A stretch of 64,000 nt of DNA from Ciceribacter sichuanensis (GCF_024055605.1 NZ_JAMXLX010000002.1:62001-126000); one strand, 5' to 3'. Shown: positions 48,133 through 58,294, counted from the first letter of the stretch. The notes: generated by a model not told the origin, from the sequence alone. A program made the numbers and translations.

Positions 48133-48860
48133 ACTATTGCAGGACATGGCTGGCAGGTGTTGCGACGGCTTTCGTCGCCCTGCCGGCCATGGCCGCCGAT
48201 TTCGCCAGCTTCCAGTCGCTCGGCTTCTCCGAAGACGGCGGCGTCTATGCCTTCGAGGAATACGGCATCAGCGACAGTTCGGGCCTAGCATACTCGTCCG
48301 TTTTCTTCATCGATACAGTGAAAGACACTTTCCTGCCGGACACACCGATCCGCATAGGCGTGAAACGCGACACAGCAAGCATCGCGGCAGTACGGCGCGA
48401 GGCGATGGAAAAAGCCGCACCGCTCCTGTCACAACATGGACTTCTCGATCGGCCCGGCGAACTCGCAGCCTTCAGCCCGATCAGCGAGATCGACGCGCCG
48501 AAAGACGAGGTTCGTTATTTCGAACATCCAGCCGACCCCGCGTTCGGCAAGCCATATACCCTGAAGATCGAAGAGTTCTTCGCGACACCGACCCGCTACT
48601 GCGTGGATCTCGTCGATGCGCTCAAGGCCTTCCGGCTGAAGTACACGGAGAAAGATGGCGAACCGGCAGACGAGATCGTGCACGAGGACAGCATCGACAT
48701 TCCCGAAAGCCGCCAATGCACCGTCGATTATCGGCTGGGCGGTGTCGTCACCTATTCGCCCCCTGCGGGCAGGCTGGTCCATATGGCGCTCGTCAACGTG
48801 CTGAGCCTCGGCTATGAGGGCAATAACGGGCGCTGGATCGCCGTTCCTGCCCGCCCCTGA
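48129..48860 (+). CDS. DUF2259 family predicted secreted protein
   Basis: A 243-residue protein with a signal peptide (cleavage near AMAADFASF, about residue 22-23). The body resembles DUF2259: [25 protein letters not shown] and [16 protein letters not shown]. Function unknown. It starts at TTG 48129 overlapping the rpe stop (TTGA), with GAGGGA just before, so the two are translationally linked. It ends overlapping the next gene by one base (TGATG). Confidence 0.8.
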   Translation: MNYCRTWLAGVATAFVALPAMAADFASFQSLGFSEDGGVYAFEEYGISDSSGLAYSSVFFIDTVKDTFLPDTPIRIGVKRDTASIAAVRREAMEKAAPLLSQHGLLDRPGELAAFSPISEIDAPKDEVRYFEHPADPAFGKPYTLKIEEFFATPTRYCVDLVDALKAFRLKYTEKDGEPADEIVHEDSIDIPESRQCTVDYRLGGVVTYSPPAGRLVHMALVNVLSLGYEGNNGRWIAVPARP

Positions 48861-49384
48861 TGACGGATACCGCCCTCCCCAAGATGCGAACGCCCATCCG
48901 CGACCGGTTCGCCGCCGCCCTCCCTCCTGTAAGGCTCTGGCTCGTTGGTGCGCTGGTCTGGGGCACTCTCATGGCAACGGTCCTCGGCTTGTCACTTTAC
49001 GGCACGGAACGTTTGGACGGCAGCCATACGCCGGCACTCTTCGGTCTCTACTTTTCAGGCGGAGCGATCGGCTGGTTTCTTGCCCTGCCCCTCATCGGCT
49101 TCTTCAGCTTCCGGCGACGCCCGGAAACGCGTTTTGCGGCCGCCTTCCTGCTTCTCTCCTGCGGGACGTTCGCAACGACGGCGCTTCTTTTCGCCCTGCA
49201 ATACCGCATGTTCTACGCGCAGTGGCACGCGCCTTTCGGTACCGTGATCTGGGCATTCCAGTTCGTCTTCACCTCGGCTTCGGCCGTCTACCAGTTCACC
49301 GCGCTCGGCAGCCGGCATTACTTTCCCTTCGGTGTCGCACTGCTGGTTGCCGCAAGCCTCTGGCTTGCGCGCCGCAACCGTTGA
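48860..49384 (+). CDS. Integral membrane protein, unknown
   Basis: A 174-residue protein with four or five hydrophobic segments (about 27-45, 61-81, 90-112, 130-148 and 151-167). No family recognised. It follows the DUF2259 gene with a one-base overlap and probably forms an operon rpe-DUF2259-this gene. A role cannot be assigned. Confidence 0.65.
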   Translation: MTDTALPKMRTPIRDRFAAALPPVRLWLVGALVWGTLMATVLGLSLYGTERLDGSHTPALFGLYFSGGAIGWFLALPLIGFFSFRRRPETRFAAAFLLLSCGTFATTALLFALQYRMFYAQWHAPFGTVIWAFQFVFTSASAVYQFTALGSRHYFPFGVALLVAASLWLARRNR

Positions 49385-49511
49385 GATTGCCGGGCTTCTT
49401 TGCTAAGAGCGCCTGACAAAAGCCCCGGCCAGCCGACCATCCCGGTGTTCGACCGGGTATCTGATCAGGCGCCAAGCCGGCGCCATCGCCAGTCCAAGGA
49501 AAGAAAAGCCC

Positions 49512-50813
49512 ATGATCCCGCGTTATTCCCGGCCCGAAATGGTCGCTATCTGGTCTCCCGAAACCAAGTTCCGTATCTGGTTCGAGATCGAGGCCCATGC
49601 CTGTGATGCGCTGGCCGATCTGGGCGTGATCCCCAAGGAAGCGGCGAAGACCATCTGGGAAAAGGGCGGTGCCGCCGAGTTCAACGTCGCCCGCATCGAT
49701 GAGATCGAAGCCGTCACCAAGCATGACGTCATCGCCTTCCTCACCCACCTTGGCGAATTCATCGGCCCCGACAGCCGCTTCGTGCATCAGGGGATGACGT
49801 CCTCCGACGTGCTCGACACCACGTTGAACATCCAACTCGTGCGCGCCGCCGACATCCTGCTCGCCGACATGGACCGCGTTCTGGCCGCCCTCAAGGCTCG
49901 CGCCTTCGAACACAAGGACACGGTGCGTATCGGCCGCAGCCACGGCATCCACGCCGAACCGACCACCATGGGCCTGACCTTCGCCCGCTTCTACGCCGAA
50001 ATGGTCCGCAACCGCGCCCGCCTCGTGGCCGCACGGGCAGAAGTGGCGACCGGCGCGATCTCCGGCGCCGTCGGTACCTTCGCCAATATCGATCCGCGCG
50101 TCGAGGAACATGTCTGCGAAAAGCTCGGCCTCATTCCCGAACCGGTCTCGACGCAGGTCATCCCGCGTGACCGTCACGCCATGTTCTTCGCCACCCTCGG
50201 CGTGATCGCGTCTTCGATCGAGAACGTCGCGATCGAAATCCGCCACATGCAGCGCACCGAGGTTCTGGAAGCGGAAGAATTCTTCTCGCCGGGCCAGAAG
50301 GGTTCGTCCGCCATGCCGCACAAGCGCAACCCGGTCCTGACCGAAAACCTGACCGGCCTTGCCCGGCTGGTGCGCATGTCCGTCGTCCCGGCCATGGAAA
50401 ACGTGGCTCTCTGGCACGAGCGTGACATCAGCCACTCGAGCGTCGAGCGCGCTATCGGCCCTGATACCACGATCACCCTCGACTTCGCGCTGAACCGCCT
50501 TGCCGGCGTCATCGAGAAGCTGGTGATCTACCCGGAAAACATGCTGAAGAACATGAACAAGTTCCGCGGCCTCGTGATGAGCCAGCGCGTTCTTCTGGCA
50601 CTCACCCAGGCCGGTGTCAGCCGCGAGGATGCCTATCGTCTCGTCCAGAGAAACGCTATGAAGGTCTGGGAACAAGGCAAGGATTTTCTTGAGGAATTGC
50701 TTGCCGACGAAGAAGTCCGCGCAGCCCTTTCCGAAGAGGATATCCGCGAGAAATTCGACCTCGGCTACCACACCAAGCACGTTGACACGATCTTCAAGCG
50801 CGTCTTCGGCTGA
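49512..50813 (+). CDS. purB: Adenylosuccinate lyase
   Basis: A 433-residue fumarase/aspartase-superfamily enzyme used twice in purine synthesis (SAICAR to AICAR and adenylosuccinate to AMP). The signature GSSAMPHKRNP is intact, with the catalytic Ser in that loop and His in RSHGIHAEPTTMG; TSSDVLDT is the other conserved block. Standard length. Ribosome site AAGGAAAG precedes the ATG. A separate unit from the purC/S/Q genes. Confidence 0.97.
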   Translation: MIPRYSRPEMVAIWSPETKFRIWFEIEAHACDALADLGVIPKEAAKTIWEKGGAAEFNVARIDEIEAVTKHDVIAFLTHLGEFIGPDSRFVHQGMTSSDVLDTTLNIQLVRAADILLADMDRVLAALKARAFEHKDTVRIGRSHGIHAEPTTMGLTFARFYAEMVRNRARLVAARAEVATGAISGAVGTFANIDPRVEEHVCEKLGLIPEPVSTQVIPRDRHAMFFATLGVIASSIENVAIEIRHMQRTEVLEAEEFFSPGQKGSSAMPHKRNPVLTENLTGLARLVRMSVVPAMENVALWHERDISHSSVERAIGPDTTITLDFALNRLAGVIEKLVIYPENMLKNMNKFRGLVMSQRVLLALTQAGVSREDAYRLVQRNAMKVWEQGKDFLEELLADEEVRAALSEEDIREKFDLGYHTKHVDTIFKRVFG

Positions 50814-50954
50814 GATTAAAGGCATTCAATGGCGATCCGGGCCGTGGAGACGCGGGCCGGATCCTCTATTTTCAAGGGCGCCCAAGACGGATTTTGTGAC
50901 GCCCTTCAAGGCCCACTTCTTGACGAAGACCAGACCAGTGAGCAGATAAGGCGC

Positions 50955-51509
50955 ATGAAAGCTTCAGACGCAGATATCCTCATCATCCCCGGCTACACCA
51001 ATTCAGGTCCCGACCACTGGCAGAGCCGCTGGGAAGCAAAGCTGTCCACCGCCCGGCGTGTAGAGCAGGCGGAGTGGGCGAAGCCCGTGCGCGCCGACTG
51101 GGTCGCCCGCGTCATCGAGGAAGTCAACAAGTCCACGCGCCCCGTCGTGCTGGTCGCCCATTCGCTCGGCGTACCCACCGCAATCCACGCCATTCCCCAT
51201 CTCGGAGAAAAGGTGAAGGGTGCGTTTCTCGTCGCCCCCCCGGATGTCGCCAATCCAACCATCCGGCCGAAGCACCTGATGACCTTCGGGCCTTATCCGC
51301 GCAATCCGCTGCCCTTTCCGACGATCACCATCGCCAGCCGCAACGATCCCTTTGGCACCTATGAACATGCCGACGATATCGCCGGCGCCTGGGGCTCGCT
51401 GCTGATCGATGCGGGAGAATCGGGTCATATCAACACGGATTCCGGCCATGGTCCGTGGCCGGAAGGCACCATGGTCTTTGCCCAGTTTCTCAGCCGTATC
51501 CAGGGTTAG
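50955..51509 (+). CDS. RBBP9/YdeN-family alpha/beta hydrolase
   Basis: A 184-residue small hydrolase with IIPGYTNSGPDHWQSRWE at the start, Ser in VLVAHSLGVPTAIH, Asp in ASRNDPFGTYEHA and His in SGHINTDSGHGPWPEG; these are the RBBP9 family marks. Substrate unknown. The start is ATG 50955; the open frame upstream lies in the intergenic space after purB and has no family match. A hairpin follows 21 bases after the stop. Confidence 0.88.
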   Translation: MKASDADILIIPGYTNSGPDHWQSRWEAKLSTARRVEQAEWAKPVRADWVARVIEEVNKSTRPVVLVAHSLGVPTAIHAIPHLGEKVKGAFLVAPPDVANPTIRPKHLMTFGPYPRNPLPFPTITIASRNDPFGTYEHADDIAGAWGSLLIDAGESGHINTDSGHGPWPEGTMVFAQFLSRIQG

Positions 51510-51530
51510 GCCGACAGGCCTGTGCGATCA

Positions 51531-51557
51531 GGAAAGCCATGGCCGCAATGGCTTTCC
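51531..51557. terminator. Hairpin, possible terminator
   Basis: GGAAAGCCAT (51531-51540) and ATGGCTTTCC (51548-51557) form a perfect 10-bp stem with a 7-base loop after the RBBP9-type gene. There is no T-run, so strength is uncertain. Confidence 0.5.
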
Positions 51558-51647
51558 GACATGATAAATACGACCGCATCAGGTTAAACGGTTTTTAAGG
51601 GAAGACCGGTACCGTCGGCACTACCGAACGTTGTCGATAGGTAGTCT

Positions 51648-54200
51648 TTGCATCCCGGCCCAACCAAAGTCAGTCCTTCCGGCACCAGCGAGGCCTCAGG
51701 CCTCCGCGAGTTATTGGCGATTCTTCCTGTCGCCACTGTCGTGCTCGACCCGATCGGCCGCATTCTGGTGACCAACGCGCGTTTCGATGCCCTGCCCCTA
51801 CAACGGCAGGAGAATTCTTCGGATTTCCTCATCAATCATGTGCGGGACGAGGATCGGGGCACCTTCGCCGTCCTTCAACTGGCAGCACTATCCTCAAGGA
51901 CAGAGATCACCCCTGTCGAGCTGCGGTTCACGACCGGTGACGGCTCGCCGCTGTGGATGATGGTTCACGCTACCGCCATGTCGGCGGAGGGAATGCCGAC
52001 GGCGAACCTTCTGGTGCAGCTTGGAGACATCACCGAGTTGAAACAGCGCGAGCTGGACCTTGCCGACAGGGAAAGCCGCTGGAACGACGCACTCGTGAGC
52101 TCGTCAACCGGTGTATGGGATTATCGGATCGACCTTGGCACCTGGTACTATTCCAACGAATGGCGCGCCATCCGCGGCCTCGCACCGGACGACCCCCTGC
52201 CGCCGACGACCCTGGAATGGCTGGAGCTCGTGCATCCGGACGATCACGAGCGCGTTCTCCATAGCGTCGAACGCCAGAAGGCTGGCGATCCCGATTACAT
52301 GACGTTCGAATACCGTGAGCGGCATAAGGACGGTCACTGGGTCTGGATCGAATGCCGCGGCGCCTGCGTCGCCTGGGACAGCGACGGCAAACCACAGCGC
52401 ATTATCGGCACCGATGTCGATATCACCAGCCGCAAGCTGGCCGAAGAAAAGATCGCCCGAATGTCCCGGCGGTTGAAGCTCGCCCTGGAGGTTTCGCACA
52501 TCGGCGTGTTCGAGACGGACTTCGATACCGGCAGTTCGGACTGGGACGACGGCATGATGACCCTCTTCGGCCTGGAGGGCAGCCAGAAGATGCAGATTGG
52601 CGGCACATGGGAACAGATGCTCCATCCGGAGGACGCCGAACGCGTCTACAGCAAGGTGGACCATCATGTAGCCAATCTGCTCCCCTTCTCCGACGAATAC
52701 CGCGTCATCCTGAAGGACGGTTCGATCCGCTATATCCGGTCTCGCACCCTGCCGTTCATCGATCCCGAGGGCCATCGCAAGATGATCGGCGCCAACTGGG
52801 ACGTGACCGCCGACCACGCGCTCCACCGTGAACTGGAGCGCGCCAAGACGCTCGCCGAAGCACGCAACGCCGAACTGGAGGCAGCCAAGGCACGCATCGA
52901 GCATATAGCGATGCACGACTACCTGACCGACCTCCCGAACCGGCGTTTCCTTGACGAGAAACTGGACAGGTTTGCCGAGAACGATCGCGCAACAGCGGGC
53001 GGCCTTGCCGTGCTTCATATCGATCTCGACCGCTTCAAGGAAATCAACGACACGCTCGGCCACAGCGCCGGCGACATGATGCTCAAGCACGCGGCAAAGG
53101 TGCTGAAGGCCAATACCCGCGGCGAAGATTTCGTCGCCCGCATCGGCGGAGACGAGTTCGTCTTTCTCGCCCGCTTCGAAGGCTCGCACCGCAAGCTCGG
53201 ACAGCTTGCCGACCGCATCATATCGGAGCTCAGGAAACCGGTATCCTATGAAGGCCATGAGTGCCGCTTCGGCGCCTCCATCGGGATCGCCTGCGAGCTA
53301 GGCCCCGAAATCGATGCGCGGCAATTGCTGCTGAATGCAGACATCGCGCTCTACCATGCCAAGAACCGCGGACGTAACCGCCACGAATTCTTTTCCCGCG
53401 ACAGCCACAAGCATATGGTGGACACCCGAAGGCTTTCGGATGAAATCCTTCGGGCGCTGGAAAACGACGAGTTCGTTCCCCACTATCAGTTCCAGTTCAA
53501 TGCGCGTACCCTCTCTATTGCCGGCGCCGAGGCTCTGGCGCGATGGCAACATCCCAGGCAAGGCGTGCTGACGCCCGACAGTTTCCTTTCCGTGGCAGAA
53601 GAGCTCGGCGTGGTGCCTCAGATCGATGCCCTCATCCTGGAAAAGGCGCTTGCCGACTTCGACAGGTGGCGCGAGCTTGGTCTGAACGTGCCGAAGATCT
53701 CGGTCAATGTCTCGACCCGCCGCCTGCACGATCCGTTATTGCGAAAGAAACTGAGCACGCTGTCTTTCGATCCGGGCACGGTCTCCTTCGAGCTGCTGGA
53801 GTCGATCTTCCTCGACGAATACGACGAACAGGCGATGGAGAACCTCAGCCATCTGCGCAAGCTCGGTGTCGATATCGAGATAGACGATTTCGGCACGGGC
53901 CATGCGTCCATCGTCAGCCTGCTTAGACTGAACCCCAAATCCCTCAAGATCGATCGGCAGCTGGTTCGCGATGTGACGCAATCGACCGAGCAGCGCAAAC
54001 TGGTCAGATCGATCATCGACATCGGAAGGTCGCTAAATATCGGGGTCACTGCGGAAGGTGTCGAAACGCCGGAACATGTCCGGATCCTGGCCGCGCTCGG
54101 TTGCGACGTGCTGCAGGGTTTCGGGCTGGCTCGCCCGATGGCATTCTCGAAGACCGCCGATTTCATTACCGGCGACACCTGGCGTCGCCCATTCCAATAA
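51648..54200 (+). CDS. PAS-GGDEF-EAL cyclic-di-GMP protein
   Basis: An 850-residue soluble protein with three N-terminal PAS-like domains (about 18-130, 142-265, 275-400), a GGDEF domain with the intact GGDEF motif at residues 500-504, and a C-terminal EAL domain with EAL at 628-630 and DDFGTGHAS. Both output motifs are intact, so it may make and degrade cyclic di-GMP, with PAS input switching between them. There is no transmembrane segment, so sensing is intracellular. The apparent start is TTG 51648. It likely affects motility and biofilm, by family. Confidence 0.93.
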   Translation: MHPGPTKVSPSGTSEASGLRELLAILPVATVVLDPIGRILVTNARFDALPLQRQENSSDFLINHVRDEDRGTFAVLQLAALSSRTEITPVELRFTTGDGSPLWMMVHATAMSAEGMPTANLLVQLGDITELKQRELDLADRESRWNDALVSSSTGVWDYRIDLGTWYYSNEWRAIRGLAPDDPLPPTTLEWLELVHPDDHERVLHSVERQKAGDPDYMTFEYRERHKDGHWVWIECRGACVAWDSDGKPQRIIGTDVDITSRKLAEEKIARMSRRLKLALEVSHIGVFETDFDTGSSDWDDGMMTLFGLEGSQKMQIGGTWEQMLHPEDAERVYSKVDHHVANLLPFSDEYRVILKDGSIRYIRSRTLPFIDPEGHRKMIGANWDVTADHALHRELERAKTLAEARNAELEAAKARIEHIAMHDYLTDLPNRRFLDEKLDRFAENDRATAGGLAVLHIDLDRFKEINDTLGHSAGDMMLKHAAKVLKANTRGEDFVARIGGDEFVFLARFEGSHRKLGQLADRIISELRKPVSYEGHECRFGASIGIACELGPEIDARQLLLNADIALYHAKNRGRNRHEFFSRDSHKHMVDTRRLSDEILRALENDEFVPHYQFQFNARTLSIAGAEALARWQHPRQGVLTPDSFLSVAEELGVVPQIDALILEKALADFDRWRELGLNVPKISVNVSTRRLHDPLLRKKLSTLSFDPGTVSFELLESIFLDEYDEQAMENLSHLRKLGVDIEIDDFGTGHASIVSLLRLNPKSLKIDRQLVRDVTQSTEQRKLVRSIIDIGRSLNIGVTAEGVETPEHVRILAALGCDVLQGFGLARPMAFSKTADFITGDTWRRPFQ

Positions 54201-54250
54201 ACGGGCGACGAAATTCTCTGGCAGCCTGAGAGACCGCTTCCCCGGAGGGC

Positions 54251-54565
54251 TTATTCGCCTTGGATTTGGGCCACGGCCTCGGCCAGAAACTCGATCATCT
54301 TCGTGCGCAGTTCCTCGTCGGAAACTGCAACGCCACCAGCAGCCAGATCGCCCTGGAGCTTGCGGATAACATCGCCATCGCCGGCTTCCTCGAAATCGGC
54401 AGCGACGACTTCCTTGGCATAGGCATCGGCATCCGCCTTGCCGAGCAGACCGGCAGCCCAGAGCCCGATCAGCTTGTTGCGCCGTGCCACAGCCTTGAAG
54501 CGAAGTTCCTCATCGTGTGCGAACTTGTTTTCAAAGGCTTTTTCGCGATCACCCATACCGCTCAT
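54251..54565 (-). CDS. DUF1476 family, ATPase inhibitor subunit zeta
   Basis: A 104-residue helical protein matching the alphaproteobacterial zeta inhibitor of F1-ATPase: MGDREKAFENKFAHDEELRFKAVARRNKLIGLWAAGLLG and the acidic C-terminal helix. It blocks ATP hydrolysis by the F-ATPase in Paracoccus; an equal role here is inferred. I start at ATG 54565, which has GGGAG 6 bases before it; an ATG at 54556 is possible. It converges with the GGDEF-EAL gene and diverges from purC. Confidence 0.88.
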   Translation of the reverse strand: MSGMGDREKAFENKFAHDEELRFKAVARRNKLIGLWAAGLLGKADADAYAKEVVAADFEEAGDGDVIRKLQGDLAAGGVAVSDEELRTKMIEFLAEAVAQIQGE

Positions 54566-54812
54566 CTGTATCTCCCAAAAAGTATCCGTCACCATACGGG
54601 GGCTTCGTTTCCCCCATTAATCAAAAGGCTGTAGAAAGTGCAATGCAAACTTGGGGCACATGTTGATTCTCCGAGCCGCGCCTTGGTTTGGACGAAATCC
54701 GGGGAGGTAACAACAGCCGCATTGTGAAAAGCGTGGTTTTCCTTTATGGGACCGCTTCAATAATCGTTCCACAGCGTCCCCAGTGTGACGCCAACAGCAG
54801 AGAAAACCAGCC

Positions 54813-55577
54813 ATGAACCGTCGCCGCCGTGTTTACGAAGGCAAGGCCAAGATCCTTTATGAGGGTCCGGAGCCCGGCACGCTGATCCAGTTCTTCAAGG
54901 ACGACGCCACGGCGTTCAACAAGAAGAAGCATGAAGTCATCGACGGAAAAGGTGTCCTCAACAACCGCATTTCCGAATATCTCTTCACGCACCTGAACAA
55001 GATCGGCATCCCGACCCACTTCATCCGCCGCATGAACATGCGCGAGCAGCTGATCAAGGAAGTGGAGATGATCCCGCTCGAGGTCGTCGTGCGCAATGTC
55101 GCCGCCGGCTCGCTCGCCAAGCGCCTCGGCATCGAGGAAGGCATTGTGCTGCCGCGCTCGATCATCGAGTTCTACTATAAGTCCGACGCGCTCGCCGACC
55201 CGATGGTCTCGGAAGAACACATCACCGCCTTCGGCTGGGCCAACCCCGCGGAGCTTGACGACATCATGGCGCTCGCCATCCGCGTCAACGACTTCCTGAG
55301 CGGCCTCTTCCTCGGCATCGGCATCCAGCTCGTTGACTTCAAGATCGAGTGCGGCCGCCTCTACGAAGGCGACATGATGCGCATCATCCTCGCCGACGAG
55401 ATCTCGCCCGACAGCTGCCGCCTGTGGGACATCGAGACCAATGAGAAGCTCGACAAGGACCGGTTCCGCCAGGATCTCGGCGGCCTGCTCGAAGCCTATC
55501 AGGAAGTGGCCAAGCGCCTCGGCATCATCAATGAAAACGAGCCGCTGCGCGGCACCGGTCCGGTGCTCGTCAAGTAA
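54813..55577 (+). CDS. purC: SAICAR synthetase (phosphoribosylaminoimidazolesuccinocarboxamide synthase)
   Basis: A 254-residue enzyme that adds aspartate to CAIR in purine synthesis. Clear marks are [29 protein letters not shown] at the N-terminus, [27 protein letters not shown] and [18 protein letters not shown]. Standard bacterial length. First of purC-purS-x-purQ on one strand. No riboswitch was recognised upstream. Confidence 0.96.
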   Translation: MNRRRRVYEGKAKILYEGPEPGTLIQFFKDDATAFNKKKHEVIDGKGVLNNRISEYLFTHLNKIGIPTHFIRRMNMREQLIKEVEMIPLEVVVRNVAAGSLAKRLGIEEGIVLPRSIIEFYYKSDALADPMVSEEHITAFGWANPAELDDIMALAIRVNDFLSGLFLGIGIQLVDFKIECGRLYEGDMMRIILADEISPDSCRLWDIETNEKLDKDRFRQDLGGLLEAYQEVAKRLGIINENEPLRGTGPVLVK

Positions 55578-55609
55578 CCGGCCAAAAAAGTAATCTACGG
55601 AGATTGAGA

Positions 55610-55852
55610 GTGATCAAGGCACGCGTGACCGTAACCCTCAAGAACGGCGTCCTCGACCCGCAGGGCAAGGCAATCGAAGGCGCACTCGGTGCGCTCGGTT
55701 TCGATGGCGTCGACCATGTTCGCCAGGGCAAGGTCTTCGACCTCGAACTTGAGGGCGCAGACAAGGCCAAGGCGGAAGCCGACCTCAAGGCCATGTGCGA
55801 GAAACTCCTCGCAAACACGGTGATCGAGAACTATACTATCGCCATCGCCTAA
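55610..55852 (+). CDS. purS: Phosphoribosylformylglycinamidine synthase subunit PurS
   Basis: An 80-residue PurS: MIKARVTVTLKNGVLDPQGKAIEGALGALGFDGVDHVRQGKVFDLEL is diagnostic. It joins PurQ and PurL in the FGAM synthase complex. The start is GTG 55610 with GGAG seven bases before; the TTG at 55604 is less good. It follows purC by 32 bases. Confidence 0.94.
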   Translation: MIKARVTVTLKNGVLDPQGKAIEGALGALGFDGVDHVRQGKVFDLELEGADKAKAEADLKAMCEKLLANTVIENYTIAIA

Positions 55853-55870
55853 AGGTTGAAGGACGATGGG

Positions 55871-56128
55871 ATGGCCGACCAATCTCAGGAACTGCTGTTC
55901 GAGATCTTGCGAAAGCTGCAATCGGACATGTCGGTATTGAAGGACGGCCAACGCGAAACGCGGCAGGAGATCAACAGCCTGCGAAACTACATGCACCTGA
56001 TGCAGGGCGATCTCAACAACTTGCGGGGAACGATGTCGCAGGTAATGGATCGCCTTGATCGGATAGAGGGTCGTCTCGAACTTCGAGAACTGGCCGAAGC
56101 ACAAGCAAGGTTTGAGCCACAGCCATGA
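55871..56128 (+). CDS. Coiled-coil protein embedded in the purS-purQ operon
   Basis: An 85-residue protein rich in Gln, Leu, Glu and Arg with heptad-like spacing, predicted largely as one coiled coil ([67 protein letters not shown]). No family recognised. It lies between purS and purQ, and its stop overlaps the purQ start as ATGA, so the genes are coupled. AAGGA precedes ATG 55871. The role may be structural or unrelated to purines; unproven. Confidence 0.7.
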   Translation: MADQSQELLFEILRKLQSDMSVLKDGQRETRQEINSLRNYMHLMQGDLNNLRGTMSQVMDRLDRIEGRLELRELAEAQARFEPQP

Positions 56129-56796
56129 AATCTGCCGTCCTGCAACTCCCCGGCCTTAATCGCGACCGCGACATGATTGCGGCACTCACCAAGATTTCCG
56201 GCAATGCGCCGGTGACGATCTGGCAGACGGAAACCGAACTTCCGGATGTCGACCTTATCGTCATCCCCGGTGGCTTCTCCTATGGCGACTACCTGCGCTG
56301 CGGCGCGATCGCAGCCCGCATGCCGGTCATGCAGGCGGTGAAGGCTGCGGCAGAGCGGGGCGTCAAGGTTCTCGGCGTCTGCAACGGCTTCCAGATCCTG
56401 CTCGAAGCCGGTCTCCTGCCGGGCGCCCTGATGCGCAACGCCTCGCTGAAGTTCGTCTGCCGGGAAATCAAGCTCGAGGTCGTCAATGCCGACACCGACT
56501 TCACCCGCGCCTATGCAAAGGGCCAGATCATCCGCAGCCCCGTCGCCCATCACGACGGCAACTACTTCGCGGACGCTGAAACCCTGAAGGCCATCGAAGG
56601 CAATGGCCAGGTCGTCTTCCGTTATGCGGAAGGCACCAACCCGAACGGCTCGATCAACGACATCGCCGGCGTAATGAACGAGAAGGGCAACGTTCTCGGC
56701 ATGATGCCGCATCCGGAAAACCTGATCGAAGCAGCTCACGGCGGCAATGACGGACGCGGCATCTTCGCCTCCGCCCTCGACGTAATCGCTGCTTAA
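56125..56796 (+). CDS. purQ: Phosphoribosylformylglycinamidine synthase subunit PurQ (glutaminase)
   Basis: A 223-residue class I glutaminase that feeds ammonia to PurL. The nucleophile is Cys in [15 protein letters not shown], and the His/Glu of the triad are in [28 protein letters not shown] is also typical. It overlaps the coiled-coil gene by four bases. PurL, its partner, is 3 kb downstream at 59907. Confidence 0.96.
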   Translation: MKSAVLQLPGLNRDRDMIAALTKISGNAPVTIWQTETELPDVDLIVIPGGFSYGDYLRCGAIAARMPVMQAVKAAAERGVKVLGVCNGFQILLEAGLLPGALMRNASLKFVCREIKLEVVNADTDFTRAYAKGQIIRSPVAHHDGNYFADAETLKAIEGNGQVVFRYAEGTNPNGSINDIAGVMNEKGNVLGMMPHPENLIEAAHGGNDGRGIFASALDVIAA

Positions 56797-56825
56797 CCAG
56801 TCGGATGATAGAGAGCGGGCGCCCA

Positions 56826-57230
56826 ATGAACGAAAAGCGATTCAGCATGCGTCCCGCACTCCTTCTTGCCGCCCTTCCCCTTATCGCACTCGCCTCCTGT
56901 CAGTCGAAGCCACAACAGACCGCGTCGCATGGACCGTCCGCATTGGACATCATGGAAAAGGTCGCGGTCGGCGCCAATCGCTGCTGGATCAAGTCGGGCG
57001 ATCCTGCCTTCAAGGCTTACGCAATGGCGCCGGAACTAAATTCCTTCTCCGGCAAGCCGCGTATCCTTCTCGTCCGCAAGGGCTCCGGCGACATTCGCCC
57101 GCTTCTCGTGGTGCAGGCGGAAGGCCGTCCGGCGCGTCTCGACGCCTTCGGACCGATGATGGGCGAACCCGTTTCTTCCCGTATCAACTCCGACGTCAAC
57201 CGTTGGGCCCGCGGCGGCAAGGACTGCTGA
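56826..57230 (+). CDS. Putative lipoprotein, unknown function
   Basis: A 134-residue protein with a lipobox: after MNEKRFSMRPALLLAALPLIALASC the Cys (about residue 25) would be lipidated. The rest has KVAVGANRCWIKSGDPAFKAY and RINSDVNRWARGGKDC, two further Cys that could pair. No family identified. It lies 29 bases after purQ; its start is ATG 56826. Confidence 0.7.
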   Translation: MNEKRFSMRPALLLAALPLIALASCQSKPQQTASHGPSALDIMEKVAVGANRCWIKSGDPAFKAYAMAPELNSFSGKPRILLVRKGSGDIRPLLVVQAEGRPARLDAFGPMMGEPVSSRINSDVNRWARGGKDC

Positions 57231-57340
57231 CTCGCCGCTATACGCGGACATTTAACGTGTGATCAAGGAAACCGCTTCGGCACAGGCTGCAACCCGTGCT
57301 AGCGTCTGGCATTCCCTGCGAGACGATATGGATTCCGGTC

Positions 57341-57910
57341 ATGAGTGTTTGCAGATTTCTCGAATGCCTCCGCTTACCGCTGTTTTTGGCGGCAACTATC
57401 CCATTATTTTCTAATGCTTCTCTGGCCGCAGACTGGTCGGTTAAGGAAATCCGGCTCGGCGCCACCGCCTCGATCCAGACAAAGAGCACCTTCGAATCAG
57501 GCTTCTACCCCACCGTCGTCCTCTATTTCGATCCACTCGATTCGGCCAACGCAGCCACCTGGCGCGAGAAGCTGCTTCGCCCGCAGCTTCATGCCGGACT
57601 TTCGGTGAGCAGTGCCGGCAATGCGAGCCAGGTCTATGCGGGCTTCAACTGGAAGGTCGACATTACCGACCGCGTGTTCCTCGACCTCGGCTTTGGCGGT
57701 ACGGTTCATAATGGCGATCTTGATGACGACGGCACCGATGGGCCCAAGCTGGGCTGCAGCCTGCTTTTCCACGAATATGCCGCGGCCGGCTTCCGCGTGA
57801 CCGACAAGGTGGACATCCTCGCGACCATCGATCATTCGTCGAACGCGGACCTCTGCGACGTCAACGACGGCATCAGCCATGCCGGCCTGATGCTCGCCTA
57901 CAAGTTCTAG
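57341..57910 (+). CDS. PagL-like lipid A 3-O-deacylase (acyloxyacyl hydrolase family)
   Basis: A 189-residue outer-membrane barrel candidate with a signal peptide (ending SNASLAADW, about residue 30). The C-terminal IDHSSNADLCDVNDGISHAGLMLAYKF has the His-x-Ser and the final aromatic residue typical of PagL-like barrels, where the His/Ser pair is catalytic. It would remove an acyl chain from lipid A. The assignment is by motif, moderate confidence. The start is ATG 57341. Confidence 0.7.
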   Translation: MSVCRFLECLRLPLFLAATIPLFSNASLAADWSVKEIRLGATASIQTKSTFESGFYPTVVLYFDPLDSANAATWREKLLRPQLHAGLSVSSAGNASQVYAGFNWKVDITDRVFLDLGFGGTVHNGDLDDDGTDGPKLGCSLLFHEYAAAGFRVTDKVDILATIDHSSNADLCDVNDGISHAGLMLAYKF

Positions 57911-57971
57911 GCACAAACTCTTTCGCCGCCACGATCAGGCGGCCCGACAAGACACCACATCGAAACCCTGC

Positions 57972-58253
57972 TCAAGGCCGCATCAGTATCCAGGACTTGC
58001 GTGCCTCGCGCTCCGCGTCGACCCTTGTCACCCCAATGTCCTTCAACTGATCGTCTGTCAGTTCCAGCAGCGCGAGTCGCCCGCTGCGCTTCATCCGCCA
58101 ATGAGAAATCGACTGCGACAGCTTGGCCCAGAACCCCTTCGGCGGCGGCGCGGGGGCAAGCATGTCGCCACTGGAGCGAAACAACGCTTCCCGAGCATAG
58201 CCATCAGGCCACATTGTATCAATTGCATCAATATACCGCACTGAATCGGTCAT
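57972..58253 (-). CDS. DUF1127 domain protein
   Basis: A 93-residue protein whose C-terminal half is the DUF1127 motif: RLALLELTDDQLKDIGVTRVDAEREARK. The N-terminal half is variable. In Agrobacterium and Rhodobacter DUF1127 proteins affect RNA turnover, phosphate and stress physiology; this one is unstudied. It diverges from the MocR-type regulator over 78 bases. Confidence 0.88.
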   Translation of the reverse strand: MTDSVRYIDAIDTMWPDGYAREALFRSSGDMLAPAPPPKGFWAKLSQSISHWRMKRSGRLALLELTDDQLKDIGVTRVDAEREARKSWILMRP

Positions 58254-58294
58254 TTCCTCACCAAATGTTTTATTTTTCGATGCAATTTGGGTAA

